Positions 46,245 through 55,945 of a stretch of DNA of 64,000 bases are shown one piece after another. Both the position numbers and the translations under genes were made by a program. Every line of letters begins with the position of its first letter. Positions within the stretch are counted from its first letter, which is position 1. Source of the DNA: Aulostomus chinensis (taxonomy: Eukaryota; Chordata; Actinopteri; Syngnathiformes; Aulostomidae); assembly GCA_037954235.1 (NCBI GenBank), contig JBBMOA010000022.1, positions 4,192,501-4,256,500 on the forward strand. The letters run 5' to 3'. The notes beneath the pieces were generated by a model. The model ran no database searches. It had not been told where the DNA came from and saw only the letters and a list, made by a program, of their open reading frames with translations.

Positions 46245-46474
46245 CAGGGAATTTTTCAGATTCCGCACAAACACCCACTGAGACTCAAGGTTGAACTCTC
46301 GGGACTCTGGTAGTCAAAGGTCAAGGTCACGCTGACCTCACATGCGTGTTATAAGTCCTCAATCTAAGGACCGTTGTGAGAGAATTTCTTCAAATTTGGA
46401 ACAAATGTCCACTGGGATGAAAGATGAATCTAGCAAGACTATGGGGGTCAAAGGTCACTTTGACAAGCACCATA
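46245..46474. repeat. degenerate ~130-bp tandem repeat with GGTCAAAGGTCA motifs
   Basis: Two diverged units: AAACACCCACTGAGACTCAA with AGTCAAAGGTCAAGGTCACG, and ACAAATGTCCACTGGGATGA with GGGGTCAAAGGTCACTTTGA. This resembles an interspersed teleost repeat built on CAAAGGTCAAGGTCA. It directly follows the decamer array. Confidence 0.7.
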
Positions 46475-46690
46475 CGACTTAGATTTGTGTGTTCTGGTTT
46501 TCCTCCTTGCGCTGTTAATCATGTTTGTGTTTGGATGACTAAAAATGTGTTGGTGAAATGTACAGAACTGAGTTTTGACGAAAGCTGCACTTCCTGACCC
46601 ACACTGACTGAGACATATGAGAGGTATCAGCAAACCCATGAACACGGTTTCTCACTTCCCTGTTTTCTAGTTCATTGTTTTATTTTCAAC

Positions 46691-47039
46691 CATCTATCCA
46701 TCCATTTTCTATCTCTAATCTTTTTAAGGGTCGCGGGGGGTGAGAGGTGAGAGGTGGGGTTCACCCTGGACGGGTCATCAGTCCATCACAGGGCCAACAC
46801 ATAGAGAAAGACAACCGTTGGCTCTCCCAGCCACGCCTACGGTCAATTTAGAGTCTGGATTAACCTGGTCCCCTCTTGATGTCTTTGGACTGTGGAGGAA
46901 GCTGGAGTACCAGAGAGAGCCCACGCAGGAACAGGGAGAACATGGAGACTCACACAGAAAGACCCCGTGCTGCAGCCAGGGCTCCAACCACAACCTTCTT
47001 GCTGGGGGGCCACAGTGAGGACCACTGCGCCACCGTGCA
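46691..47039 (-). mobile_element. tRNA-derived SINE, copy C
   Basis: Reverse-oriented copy with a decayed ATGG tail at the left (CCATCTATCCATCCATTTTC), body, and head ending in CCACTGCGCCACCGTGC. It shares with copy A the diagnostic GGCTGGGAGAGCCAATGG, so both belong to the same subfamily. The first few head bases are missing. No clear target duplication was found. Confidence 0.85.
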
Positions 47040-47121
47040 GTTCTTACGGTGTTTTGCAGCAGTGGCTCTCAACCTTTTTGGGGTCTTGGACTCCCCTGCG
47101 TATTTTTGATGGACCCTGAGA

Positions 47122-47136
47122 ACACCCCCCCCCCTT

Positions 47137-47219
<83 letters not shown>
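47122..47219. repeat. C-run, (GC)n and (CA)37 compound tract
   Basis: About ten C, TTT, then GCGCGCGC passing into a long perfect CA tract. Confidence 0.95.
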
Positions 47220-47221
<2 letters not shown>

Positions 47222-47605
47222 TCTAGGGGGTGGGGTTGGGGGGGTGGAGTTTGATAGGAACAGCAGACACTGCATTTTAAACTGCAATGTGGCATTTATT
47301 CACTCTTTGAGGCTAATATGAGCTTTCAGTTTTAACTTCCAGAACAAAAAAATCAAACTTACATGGTAGCTGATGTAAGTAAGATGTAAGAAGCTGGAAA
47401 CTAATATTTCCAGTGACAAACGAGCAGACTCGCAGTTTAATACCCACTGTGACAGCTGACGAGCTAAAGTCTTGAGCCTGCTAACGTTAGCAAGTGGCTG
47501 ATGATTTGGCGGCTTAAAAGCTCTGAAGAGTTGGCGGAGATCAAGACAAAATTATATTAGGCTTGAATTTGTTGGGTCAGAATAAATGTGACTGCTGTGT
47601 TTACT
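47220..47605. other. unique non-coding stretch
   Basis: A short G-rich start (GGGGGTGGGG), then AT-rich sequence. No gene. Confidence 0.5.
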
Positions 47606-47831
47606 GTGAATATACACACATACAAGTGTTGCACGACACACAAATACCACAAAACTGTAAGAACATGTGAATATACACATACAAGTGTTGCACGACACAC
47701 AAATACCACAAAACTGTAAGAACATGTGAATATACACACATACAAGTGTTGCACGACACACAAATACCACAAAACTGTAAGAACATGTGAATATACACAC
47801 ATACAAGTGTTGCACTACACACAAATACCAC
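47606..47831. repeat. 61-bp minisatellite, 3.7 copies
   Basis: Units start GTGAATATACACACATACAA at 47606, 47667, 47726 and 47787, with spacings 61, 59 and 61. The second unit lacks one CA step. The copies are otherwise almost identical, which indicates a recent expansion. The last copy is cut at about 45 bp. Confidence 0.95.
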
Positions 47832-48542
47832 GAAGAACCATTCAAATCTACACCTGCAAGAATTCCATCTAAATTATTTGATTGTATTCTGTGAGAGTGT
47901 CTATTTAGTTGGGGAATTAATATTTTATCCTATTTACCAACTGCATGAAATTCAAATGTGTGAAGGTTTCCACCTGTGACTCATTATTTTGTCTAGAGTT
48001 CAAAGGTGCAGAGTCGTATTGCGTAACTATGGCAATAAAAATTAAACAAAGTATAAAAGCCAAACACACTACACAGCAAATATTGATTTTGTTGCAAGGA
48101 ACAATGAACATTTTCTTCACATGAGGTCAAAATGAAGATTTTCTGGTGTAAAAAAAAAAAAAAAAAAGCTTGGCGGCTTTGATTAAGTAAATATTTTAAA
48201 AAAGGGGACACAAACATGACTTAACTTTGAGTTTAAATTGTTGTTTTTTTTCCCTTCAAATCCCTGAAATTTATTCACTAAAATGACACCTGTCATAAAT
48301 AAAACAAGCAGAGGTGTAAGAATCTAATGAAACAGGAAATATTTAAGTGTTCTGAGTATTTATAAAATAACAATAAATGTGGGTGCATCCCAAAAAATGA
48401 AAAAAAGGCCAAATCATAAACACACAAATAAAAGAAATTTCCAGATTTGTCTGTAACCAACTTGATGTTCATTCACCCTATGAACATCAAACATGGCGTA
48501 TGCATCGCTGGCGCCTTGAGGAAGTGCATGGCCGAGTCTGAA

Positions 48543-48543
<1 letters not shown>
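47832..48543. other. AT-rich unique stretch
   Basis: An A-run of about 18 at 48151-48168. Otherwise nothing recognised. Confidence 0.5.

Positions 48544-48576
<33 letters not shown>
48544..48576. repeat. (TG)16 microsatellite
   Basis: A perfect TG tract. Confidence 0.95.
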
Positions 48577-48580
<4 letters not shown>

Positions 48581-48970
48581 ATGTCTCCAATCTATACACA
48601 GATGCGATTTCCTCACATTCTGCTTCTGATTGGATTTGGTTTTAATTCAAACAAAATGAGGTCTTGATTTAAATGGAAAACAAGGCGGCCTGTTGTTCTG
48701 CGCCGCGGCGGACAGTCTCGCCGTGTCAGCGCAGAATTACAGGCTCCTGTTCGCTCCCGCCTCTCTGGCGAGCTCGCTGCCTGCACTGAAAAGGTCGTGT
48801 TAACACGAGGGGGGGATTCTGCTTTTCAAAAAAACGCGGCTTTTTGCTAAATCAAGTGTACAGGTGTGTGAATTTGTCTGCATGGACACACACGAATGAA
48901 ATGAGAGCAAGAGCTGGGATAGGATATTGTAGCTGGGAAGGTGACAGTGTAATATAAGAGTTTTATTGCT

Positions 48971-48971
<1 letters not shown>
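48577..48971. other. unique stretch
   Basis: A short CpG-rich island lies at 48695-48785 (CTGCGCCGCGGCGGACAG). No exon recognised. Confidence 0.5.

Positions 48972-49055
<84 letters not shown>
48972..49055. repeat. compound (TG)28(GA)14 microsatellite
   Basis: A TG tract with one GC step turning into GA at 49027, of the same form as 14148-14238. Confidence 0.96.
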
Positions 49056-49059
<4 letters not shown>

Positions 49060-49164
49060 AGAGCGATCAACAAGTGGGTAATTGTCCTGACGAGACAGAA
49101 AGTCCCATTAGCTCTCTGTCAAAAAGAAAAGTAGCTCCCTCCACGCTACGTGCTGATATAGATC

Positions 49165-49252
49165 TCTGTGTGTTTATGTGTGTGTGTGTGTGTGTTTATG
49201 AGTGTGTGTGTGTGTGTGTTTATGAGTGTGTGTGTGTGTGTGTGTGTGTGTT
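49165..49252. repeat. TG repeat with a ~25-bp higher-order TTTATGAG step
   Basis: Blocks of (TG)8-12 are separated by TTTATG or TTTATGAG three times. Confidence 0.9.
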
Positions 49253-49460
49253 TGAGAGAAAGAGAGACAAAAGAAACAGGAAGAGAGGGAAGAGTGTAGG
49301 AGATGAAAGAGAAGGGACTAGAAAACCCAGAAGTGGAACAGAGAAGAATTGTTTGAGAGAGGAAGATGGGAAAGTTTAGAAAGGGAACAATAAAGAGAGG
49401 GAGAGAGACGGATAGAGAGAAAGAAAGAGAGAGAGAGAGAAAGAAAAAGAAAGAGGCAAA
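49253..49460. repeat. purine-rich low-complexity tract
   Basis: GAGAGAAAGAGAGACAAAAG and similar words dominate about 200 bp of the plus strand. Confidence 0.75.
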
Positions 49461-49555
49461 ATTAGACTGAATGACAGGGACATGAAAGCGAGCTTCTTCA
49501 ACTTCTACACCAGGATCACATTACTGTTTCTCCTAATGGACTAGGCATTTCAAAA

Positions 49556-49615
<60 letters not shown>

Positions 49616-49618
49616 TGC
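49556..49618. repeat. (ACGC)n tetranucleotide array
   Basis: About 15 perfect ACGC units with a CpG in every unit, ending GCATGCACACAC. Strictly alternating purine-pyrimidine and CpG-rich. Confidence 0.96.
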
Positions 49619-49744
49619 ACACACCAGATTGTTTTGGTCTTTTTTTTTTCCAGCTGGAAATGTATGAGGCATCACACTCACACCAGCATCTTCTATTCAA
49701 CTCTCTAGTGCATCCAATCCTCTCCAACCTCCATATCATCATCT

Positions 49745-49747
<3 letters not shown>

Positions 49748-49792
<45 letters not shown>
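49748..49792. repeat. (CA)22 microsatellite
   Basis: A perfect CA tract just upstream of the candidate exons at 49809. Confidence 0.96.
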
Positions 49793-49794
<2 letters not shown>

Positions 49795-49808
49795 TTTTCT
49801 TCTCTCTA

Positions 49809-50049
49809 ATGGAGCCCCCCCGAGAACGACAACCAGGCCGCTACACATCAGTGGCCATTACCCACAAGGCAGTGCGTCAGGGCCGTGGGGCTGGCTGGCT
49901 GACCACTCTCTTCGCCTTTCACCCCACATCCATCAAAACAGGTACACACTGCTCCCTGCCTTCCTCTCCCTCTGCACATCCTTTGTCTCTTCCTTTCCTC
50001 TGCAGGGAAGAAAGTCCCATCCTTTTTTTTAGACCTTGTTAACAGTCAG
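49809..50049 (+). CDS. candidate two-exon coding segment, unknown product
   Basis: Not a recognised gene. Exon 1 runs from ATG at 49809, or from an acceptor-like TAATGGAG ending at 49814, to 49941. Its frame is clean and GC-rich and contains RYTSVAITHKAVRQGRGAGW, with donor ACAG|GTACAC. A 64-bp intron ends in TTCCTTTCCTCTGCAG (50005). Exon 2, 50006-50049, continues in the same frame as KKVPSFFLDLVNSQ before donor CAG|GTAGGA. The phase agrees exactly (one base plus two). The intron is at the short limit for fish. No next exon could be fixed and no domain is known. Chance is possible, since the pyrimidine-rich DNA offers many acceptor-like sites. Confidence 0.27.
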
Positions 50050-50269
50050 GTAGGAAAGTACACTTTCTTCCAGGGGACATTTTTGAGCTTCTCAACCAGA
50101 TTTTAAAGAGATTCCTCCTCTCGAGGGAGATTTTTGTCGACGTATGAATCACTCGTCTTGTGTTTAAGCAAGTGGAAATACTATTTTTTTCTTATCCTGC
50201 TTGTACGGAGCCCCTGGAGTGGTCAGAGAGAGAGAGAGAAAAATGGATTTTGTAACCACAAGGTATTAT
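50050..50269. other. unique stretch
   Basis: A short (GA)7 at about 50228-50240. Nothing else recognised. Confidence 0.5.
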
Positions 50270-50520
50270 GTGTTTCCATGTTTTGCTTAATTTGATGTAA
50301 CTTGTTCCCAAAACTTAATTAACTTGCAATTAATCAGAGAGAAATTATTCAGATTCTGGCAATATTAAAGCTCTTTGAGCTCCGCTGTGGTTTAATAGCT
50401 CTACGTTAAACACAAGTCCTTTTAATATTAAAGTTGCACTTCTCAGCCGCAGATTGGGGGAACAAATTACGCCGACAAATCAAATTGTGGACGAAGTTGA
50501 ATTGCAAATTTAGATTTTGA
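50270..50520. promoter_or_regulatory. AT-rich stretch resembling a conserved non-coding element
   Basis: Dense in TTAATTAA/ATTAAAG words (AAAACTTAATTAACTTGC, GCAATATTAAAGCTC, TTTTAATATTAAAG) and free of repeats. Compositional guess. Confidence 0.27.
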
Positions 50521-50554
50521 GGCTACAAAAGGAACAGAAGTGATGGAGGCAGTT

Positions 50555-50745
50555 GAACCTTGCGGCCCAAAGGTTGATCAAACCGTGGGAACGAGTCACA
50601 ACTCACTGGAACACGTCACATGTCACGCCCGCGGATGAGTTCAACGGAGGGAACAGGATGCACCTTGCGGCCACAAATGAATCAAATAGTGGGAACAAGT
50701 TAAATGTGAGAGAGGAAGTTTCATCTCACGGCCACGACGTCTCTG
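50555..50745. repeat. diverged ~105-bp tandem duplication
   Basis: ACCTTGCGGCCCAAAGGTTG (50557) and ACCTTGCGGCCACAAATGAA (50662) begin two related blocks that both continue with ATCAAA...GTGGGAAC(A/G)AGT. A third partial block may start at CTCACGGCCACGA (about 50726). Confidence 0.7.
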
Positions 50746-50789
50746 ATTTCGTGGCTCCGTTGGCGTCGCCCCCGCAGCATCATAATTAA

Positions 50790-51694
50790 TGTGGGGGCGT
50801 GACCGTGACGATGGCGTTGGAGGAACAACACCCAAACAGTGATATCAGATCCTCCTTCTATTTGCAGTCTGTCACTGACATTTGTTTTATTTTAAATCCC
50901 AACACTATAGCAGAAAGACCGATTTGTTCCTCTGCTCCGGGCTGCAGAAACACTTTGTTTTCTTCTCCGAAACGATTTCATTTTCACACCCGGAGCGTGC
51001 TGGAAAGAATCACCCAGTCACAAGTTATCATTAATCATCTATGGTGCCTCACGGGAGAGAGCGGCTGTATTCAGGGCACAATGTAAAAACAATGCATTTT
51101 TATCCCTCTTGTATTGGTCTGGAAGACACTGTGTGAAATTTTAAGCGTATTGCTCGCCTGGAGCCTCACCAACCTGCTGATCCTGACTGAATTCAATACT
51201 AACTTTTAAAACACTTAAATAATAAAAGAAAAGAAAAGCAATAATTAAAGGTTTCAAAGCGGCCTCCTATCATCTGAAACAGCTGATGAAAATCTTGAAA
51301 TGTTATAAAGAGGAGCTGCAGAACCCGCACAGGAGATTAATTAAAGGACACGAGGTCCCAGTGCATTCCAAAAAGCAAATAAAATGAAATAAAAGGACAC
51401 AATATAAGTTGTCACAAAAAAAAAAAATGCAATCTAACGCAATAAAACCGCTCTACAACTCTATTTCCTGGGTATTACGGTTTTATTTTGTAGCCTTGAT
51501 GTGTTCTCGGCAAAACTTTCTTCTTAATTTATTCAACATGAATTTGTTTATGAATTCCTATTGAATAAAAATGTCTGGTGATTGCATGAGATGCTTCGCT
51601 TGTACACTCCAATTTCCTGACAGACAAAAACAATCAAAAAACAACACTTCCTGTAAGTAACAATATCAAAACAAAACAGCCAGGCAAGAGAGAT
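50790..51694. other. unique non-coding stretch
   Basis: AT-rich after 51090, with an A-run at about 51415-51427. No gene recognised. Confidence 0.5.
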
Positions 51695-51711
51695 GGGGGG
51701 GGGGGGGGGGG
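51695..51711. repeat. poly-G run (17)
   Basis: Seventeen G, followed by TCAAAGGTCACGG, again a GGTCA word. Confidence 0.93.
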
Positions 51712-52767
51712 TCAAAGGTCACGGTGGCATTTCCATATTTGCAGTTCATTCCCCCTCTGCAAAAATGTTAAGCACACCTGTTTACAGGAGCTCAGAGTCA
51801 CCTGTTGAGTGTGTTTGCGGCCCAGCAGCAACCGTAGAGACGACTCATCAACAGATCTGGTATGTTGGCGAGACGGCGGCGAGACAGCGGCGAGACGGCT
51901 GACGCTCCCAGCTTTGAATCAACTCACCGAACCAGGGATGGAAGGAAAGCCCCCATCATCACATCCTGCCTTCCCTTTGCATCTATTCCACCCGACTTCC
52001 TCCATATGAGGTTTTGCTGCCCCGACGCCACAACAACAACAACTTCCCTCCACTGCCATATTTGGTCAGGCGTCATATTGCATGCGAGGACCACAACACA
52101 CATCATCTAAATCTGAGATTAGCAAGTGTTATTTTGGGTCTGAAATGCTGTCAAATATATGTACACCTCTCTCCAAACACTTTTTCATGGCCTTCAATCT
52201 CTTTTTTATTTCACCTTTAGTTTGTCAGTTGTCTCTCTGTCAAACGTCACCCCCAAGAACCCACCCTGCCTCTCCCCCTCTCTCTCTCTTCCTTCCCCTT
52301 CTCTTTGATCATCTCTCTCCTTTTCTCTTCCCCTCGCTGTCTCTCCTCGTCATTTCCACTTGTCAGGCTAAAGGGAGCAGACAAATGGATGGACAGATGA
52401 ATAGGCTACTCAGATCTGTGGAGGGGCAGCCAGAATGATGGAGGGGTGAAATAAGGGAGTGACAGCGTGTGACAGCACTCAGCTGAGCCTGATGCAGGGC
52501 TTCAGGTGGGGGTGGAGGAGTCACAGATGAAGCAAAACACAGACAAAAGCAGGATAATAAAAGAAAACGAAGGGGACCCAGAGGAGTTATCGATTGTGCC
52601 GTATTGAGCGCTGACACCAAATCATCCAAAACATTTTTATGTAAATAAATGTCACTCTTGCGATTGCAGTCTTGTTTGCAAATCAATAAAACAGACAATG
52701 ATTCAAGCTCTACTACAACAGCTCACTAATCCAAAGTTGTAGCGAGGGGGCAGTGTGTGGAGGGTGA
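51712..52767. other. unique stretch with pyrimidine-rich tract
   Basis: The 52240-52350 part is C/T-rich (CCTCTCCCCCTCTCTCTCTC). GGCGAGACGGCGGCGAGACA at about 51868 is a short 10- to 11-bp CpG repeat. No gene. Confidence 0.5.
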
Positions 52768-52814
52768 TGCACGCGCACACACACACACACACACACGCAC
52801 GCACGCACACGCAT
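52768..52814. repeat. (CA)n/(CGCA)n tract
   Basis: CGCG, CA repeats, then ACGCACGCACGCACACGCAT. Confidence 0.93.
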
Positions 52815-53996
52815 GATCTCTGCTTTCTAGGTCCCTCATGCTGAGGTGTGACCTCCTGGAGGAGAGACTCGCGGGGGTGACATTCGCAGATCATTCAATT
52901 TTTATTTCTAGTTTAACTTTTCTGCACTGTTGTATCTCACACGTAAGTGTTAGGAAAACGACTGCCCTGGAAAAAGCTCATAAATATAAGTTTGTGAGAG
53001 AGTCTAGATTGAACGGAAGCTTGCTGCACTGACCAGAGAAGAAAAACATTTCTTCTTCAAGTAATGGCAACACACCTCCGTCAGTTTGTCCTTTCGAGCT
53101 CTGGAAGGTGCCGAAGAAAAGATTCAATCATATTTGGAGCTCAAACATGAACGAAGACACATGAACGCGGGACAAAAACCCTGTCTCTGAAAACTGCTCT
53201 GAATCCAACAAGATTCAGCTTTGAATATTTCCATAGTTTGTAACCATCCCGTGCCAGGATCAGTAATCCCCTGTGGCATGATAATCCCATAATTATTGGA
53301 TTTAGGTACAGAGGTAGCGTCAGAAGCAGCCTCCTAGATAAGTCTGAGACAGTGAATTTCCCTTTTCCTCGTTTAAGAAACAGTGCAATGTGTAGTTGCC
53401 CCGAGAGGGGTGGGAAAACATGCGTGACGTGACAGAAAGTTCTCGGAAAAACAAGTACGTTCATAATTCATCTCTGATGGTATGTAAGGCTGCGGAATAG
53501 AACGCCCCGCACCCCGGAGGATGTTTTTCACTGGATTACAGAGCAGGAGTCTGACACCGAAATGCCCACAATCACAGAACGGATAAAATCCTGTTGGGGA
53601 TTAAACAAGCGTCTGCGAGCTGCTCCCAAAGGTTTTCCCTACAGAACTGTGCGTGAATACCAACATCAGACAACAGGAGAGCGACTGCAGTCTGGTTCAC
53701 CCCGACTGTCATCTGGTAGGGTCCCCCCACGTCAGCAGCAGGGTTCTGATATCAGGCAGGACGTTTTTGGGTGGCACCGCTTGGTAAACAACGCAAGACG
53801 GGACCTGAATGAACGGAGGTAAAAATGAGCTTAAAGAGAGGGGAAACCGCCCTCCACACCAAGTCATCAACATCTCATCTTCAATCTGCAGAAACAAATA
53901 CGAGGATATTTTATCACTCAGATGTTTGCAGACACCAATTGTCCACTCAACATTTCATTTCTTCAGGGTGCAACTCTTGAATAACTCAGTTCAGCT
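52815..53996. other. unique non-coding stretch
   Basis: An 86-codon plus-strand frame (53562-53822) ends next to GAG|GTAAAAA but lacks any known domain. No repeats. Confidence 0.45.

Positions 53997-54025
<29 letters not shown>
53997..54025. repeat. (TG)14 microsatellite
   Basis: A perfect TG tract. Confidence 0.94.
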
Positions 54026-54027
<2 letters not shown>

Positions 54028-54731
54028 TCAACCCTTTCTAAACACCAACTGCACCGTTGATTGCCTCGTTTGTGATTCCGTCTTCGTTGTTTAATACCTT
54101 TTGCTGTCCCGACTCTCTTCGCCCTGAACAGCAGAGCGAGACTGATGACGGCCGACGGACACAGAAACACGCCCAAGCTTCCTCGACGTTCTTCTTCGAT
54201 ATGAATCGACACCCTGAAATGATTTCAGCCGTTTCATTTAGAGAATCGTTGAAGCCGTAACCGTGTCAACGAGTCGAGCCAAACCCAAACAACACGTCAT
54301 CCCTCACGTCACTGCAGGTCAGAGTGTATGGTGCTTATTGCCATGGCAACTGCACGGAAGTATACCAGCAACAAAAAAAGAAAATATCATATTATTTGGC
54401 GCTTTCTCCAAATCGTATTTGGATTGGAGTTAATCTCTTTATCTGTGTTGCAGCATACTGGGGTCGAGATGAAACAATGGTGTGATCACTGTGGAGATAA
54501 CACTCCCATCAGAGTCGCTGACCAGAGCCAGAGGACACAACTACATATCCCAGAGTCGCCGGCCCGCTCCTCCACGGCCCATCAACTCTGCTGACAGTGG
54601 CGAGAAAGCCTCTTCTTCTTCTTTTATAAGCGCCGAATTAAACTTCTCATAATGAGAATCTGCTTTTAAGAGGCCAGAAACAAATGGACTTCAACATCAT
54701 GGCTCTCTAAGCAGTTTACCACATTGCCTCA

Positions 54732-54734
<3 letters not shown>
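54026..54734. other. unique stretch with X-box-like site
   Basis: CCATGGCAAC lies at 54341-54350, within ATTGCCATGGCAAC (one mismatch to the X-box). No gene recognised. Confidence 0.45.
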
Positions 54735-54785
<51 letters not shown>

Positions 54786-54786
54786 G
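54735..54786. repeat. compound (TC)15(AC)10 microsatellite
   Basis: TC passes into AC with no linker. Confidence 0.96.
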
Positions 54787-54848
54787 TGACCTCTGACCAC
54801 CATTGCCTCATTTCACTCGAGTTCAAATCAATGTTTTCAGCTAATATG

Positions 54849-54950
54849 AGAGATGGATGGATGATGGATGGATGGATGAATGATGGATGGATGATGGATG
54901 ATGGATGAATGATGGATGGATGGATGGATGATGGATGATGGATGGATGCA
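54849..54950. repeat. (ATGG)n/(ATGATGG)n array
   Basis: A mixture of ATGG and ATG steps in GATGGATGGATGATGGATG patterns over about 100 bp. It could be the expanded tail of a lost SINE, but no SINE body flanks it. Confidence 0.93.
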
Positions 54951-55084
54951 CAACACAAAAAACATAAAGCCTCTGTTGGGCAGCTGCCACGTAGGCTTAA
55001 AAACACACACACACACACAAAAATTAGACACACTGACTAATCAGCGATTTGTTCTGATCCATTCGCCTCCTTTGTGAACCAGTT

Positions 55085-55480
55085 CTTAAATTAGACATGC
55101 CTTCCAGGCAATTAGCTATTTTCATGAACCGGACAAATGTCTGCAAATGACCCATCAAAGTAAATACCATCTACTTTGAAAATAACAAGAAAAGGGAAAA
55201 AAAAAAAAAAATCAATCCCACAAAAATTCCCCAGAAAAAGGTTATGACTAAATATGTGCATATGAATAATTCATGAATCCGCGTAAGGAAAGCTCTGCAA
55301 TGTTCAACCAATATGAATTTAAACACCCAAAAAACTGAAATTCAGCACATTCAACTAGTGAGTGTTTCATTCAGATCCACTGAGCTGGAATACTGAGACA
55401 AAATGAATATATCACAGCCCAAATCCAAGCAGACTGCTGCATAATGCTAAATAGTTTGCAGATGTCACATGTTGTCAGCG
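55085..55480. promoter_or_regulatory. AT-rich stretch resembling a conserved non-coding element
   Basis: Low-CpG sequence broken only by an A-run at 55197-55211. It contains the near-palindrome ATGAATAATTCATGAAT (55262) and several homeodomain/POU-like words. No frame of interest. Confidence 0.3.
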
Positions 55481-55896
55481 CGGTAGCCAAGTGTGACAAA
55501 ACCCCCAGACCCTCCGTTCGTTAAAATGCATGTAGAGGACACTAAGTTTCAAACAGCACCGGTGTTATCAGAAACACAGCAACACATCTGCTGCTCGCAG
55601 CTGGGAAACACTGGAGGTTCGATTCCCGCTACTATGCCGTGTCTTCCAACGTGATAATTACTACACAGGCTGTGTATATACTACCGTCTGAGTGGTGGGT
55701 ACTTTGCGTTTTTTAAAAATATTTTTAATTGTATCTATTTATTTGTCTTTTCTTGCCGTTGTCTCTCAAATTACACATCCCCGATTCGCTCCACCGTGCC
55801 GTCCTGGACCTCTGGAGCCCGCCGCTTACTGCCTTTGTCACATGTGAAGGCGTCTGCAGCATCTTTCCACATGACAATGAGGGGTTTCATCAGAGG

Positions 55897-55899
<3 letters not shown>
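55481..55899. other. unique stretch
   Basis: GAGGTTCGATTCCCGC (about 55613) resembles a tRNA B box but no tRNA fold surrounds it. Otherwise nothing recognised. Confidence 0.45.
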
Positions 55900-55936
<37 letters not shown>

Positions 55937-55945
55937 GGGGGGGGG
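55900..55945. repeat. (TG)17 followed by G12
   Basis: A TG tract ending directly in a 12-G run. Confidence 0.95.

Noticed and set aside
45702..46281. Five long frames on both strands rich in RQPETTRDNQ or CLWLSLVVSG
   Set aside because: They are translations of the 10-bp minisatellite, which lacks stops in most frames.
49654..49740. Exon after the strong acceptor TTTTTTTTTCCAG at 49653
   Set aside because: No donor follows before the CA tract and the frame does not match the next candidate exon.
55600..55640. tRNA gene or SINE around GGTTCGATTCCCGC
   Set aside because: Only a B-box-like word is present; the T-arm does not pair and there is no A box or acceptor stem at the right distance.
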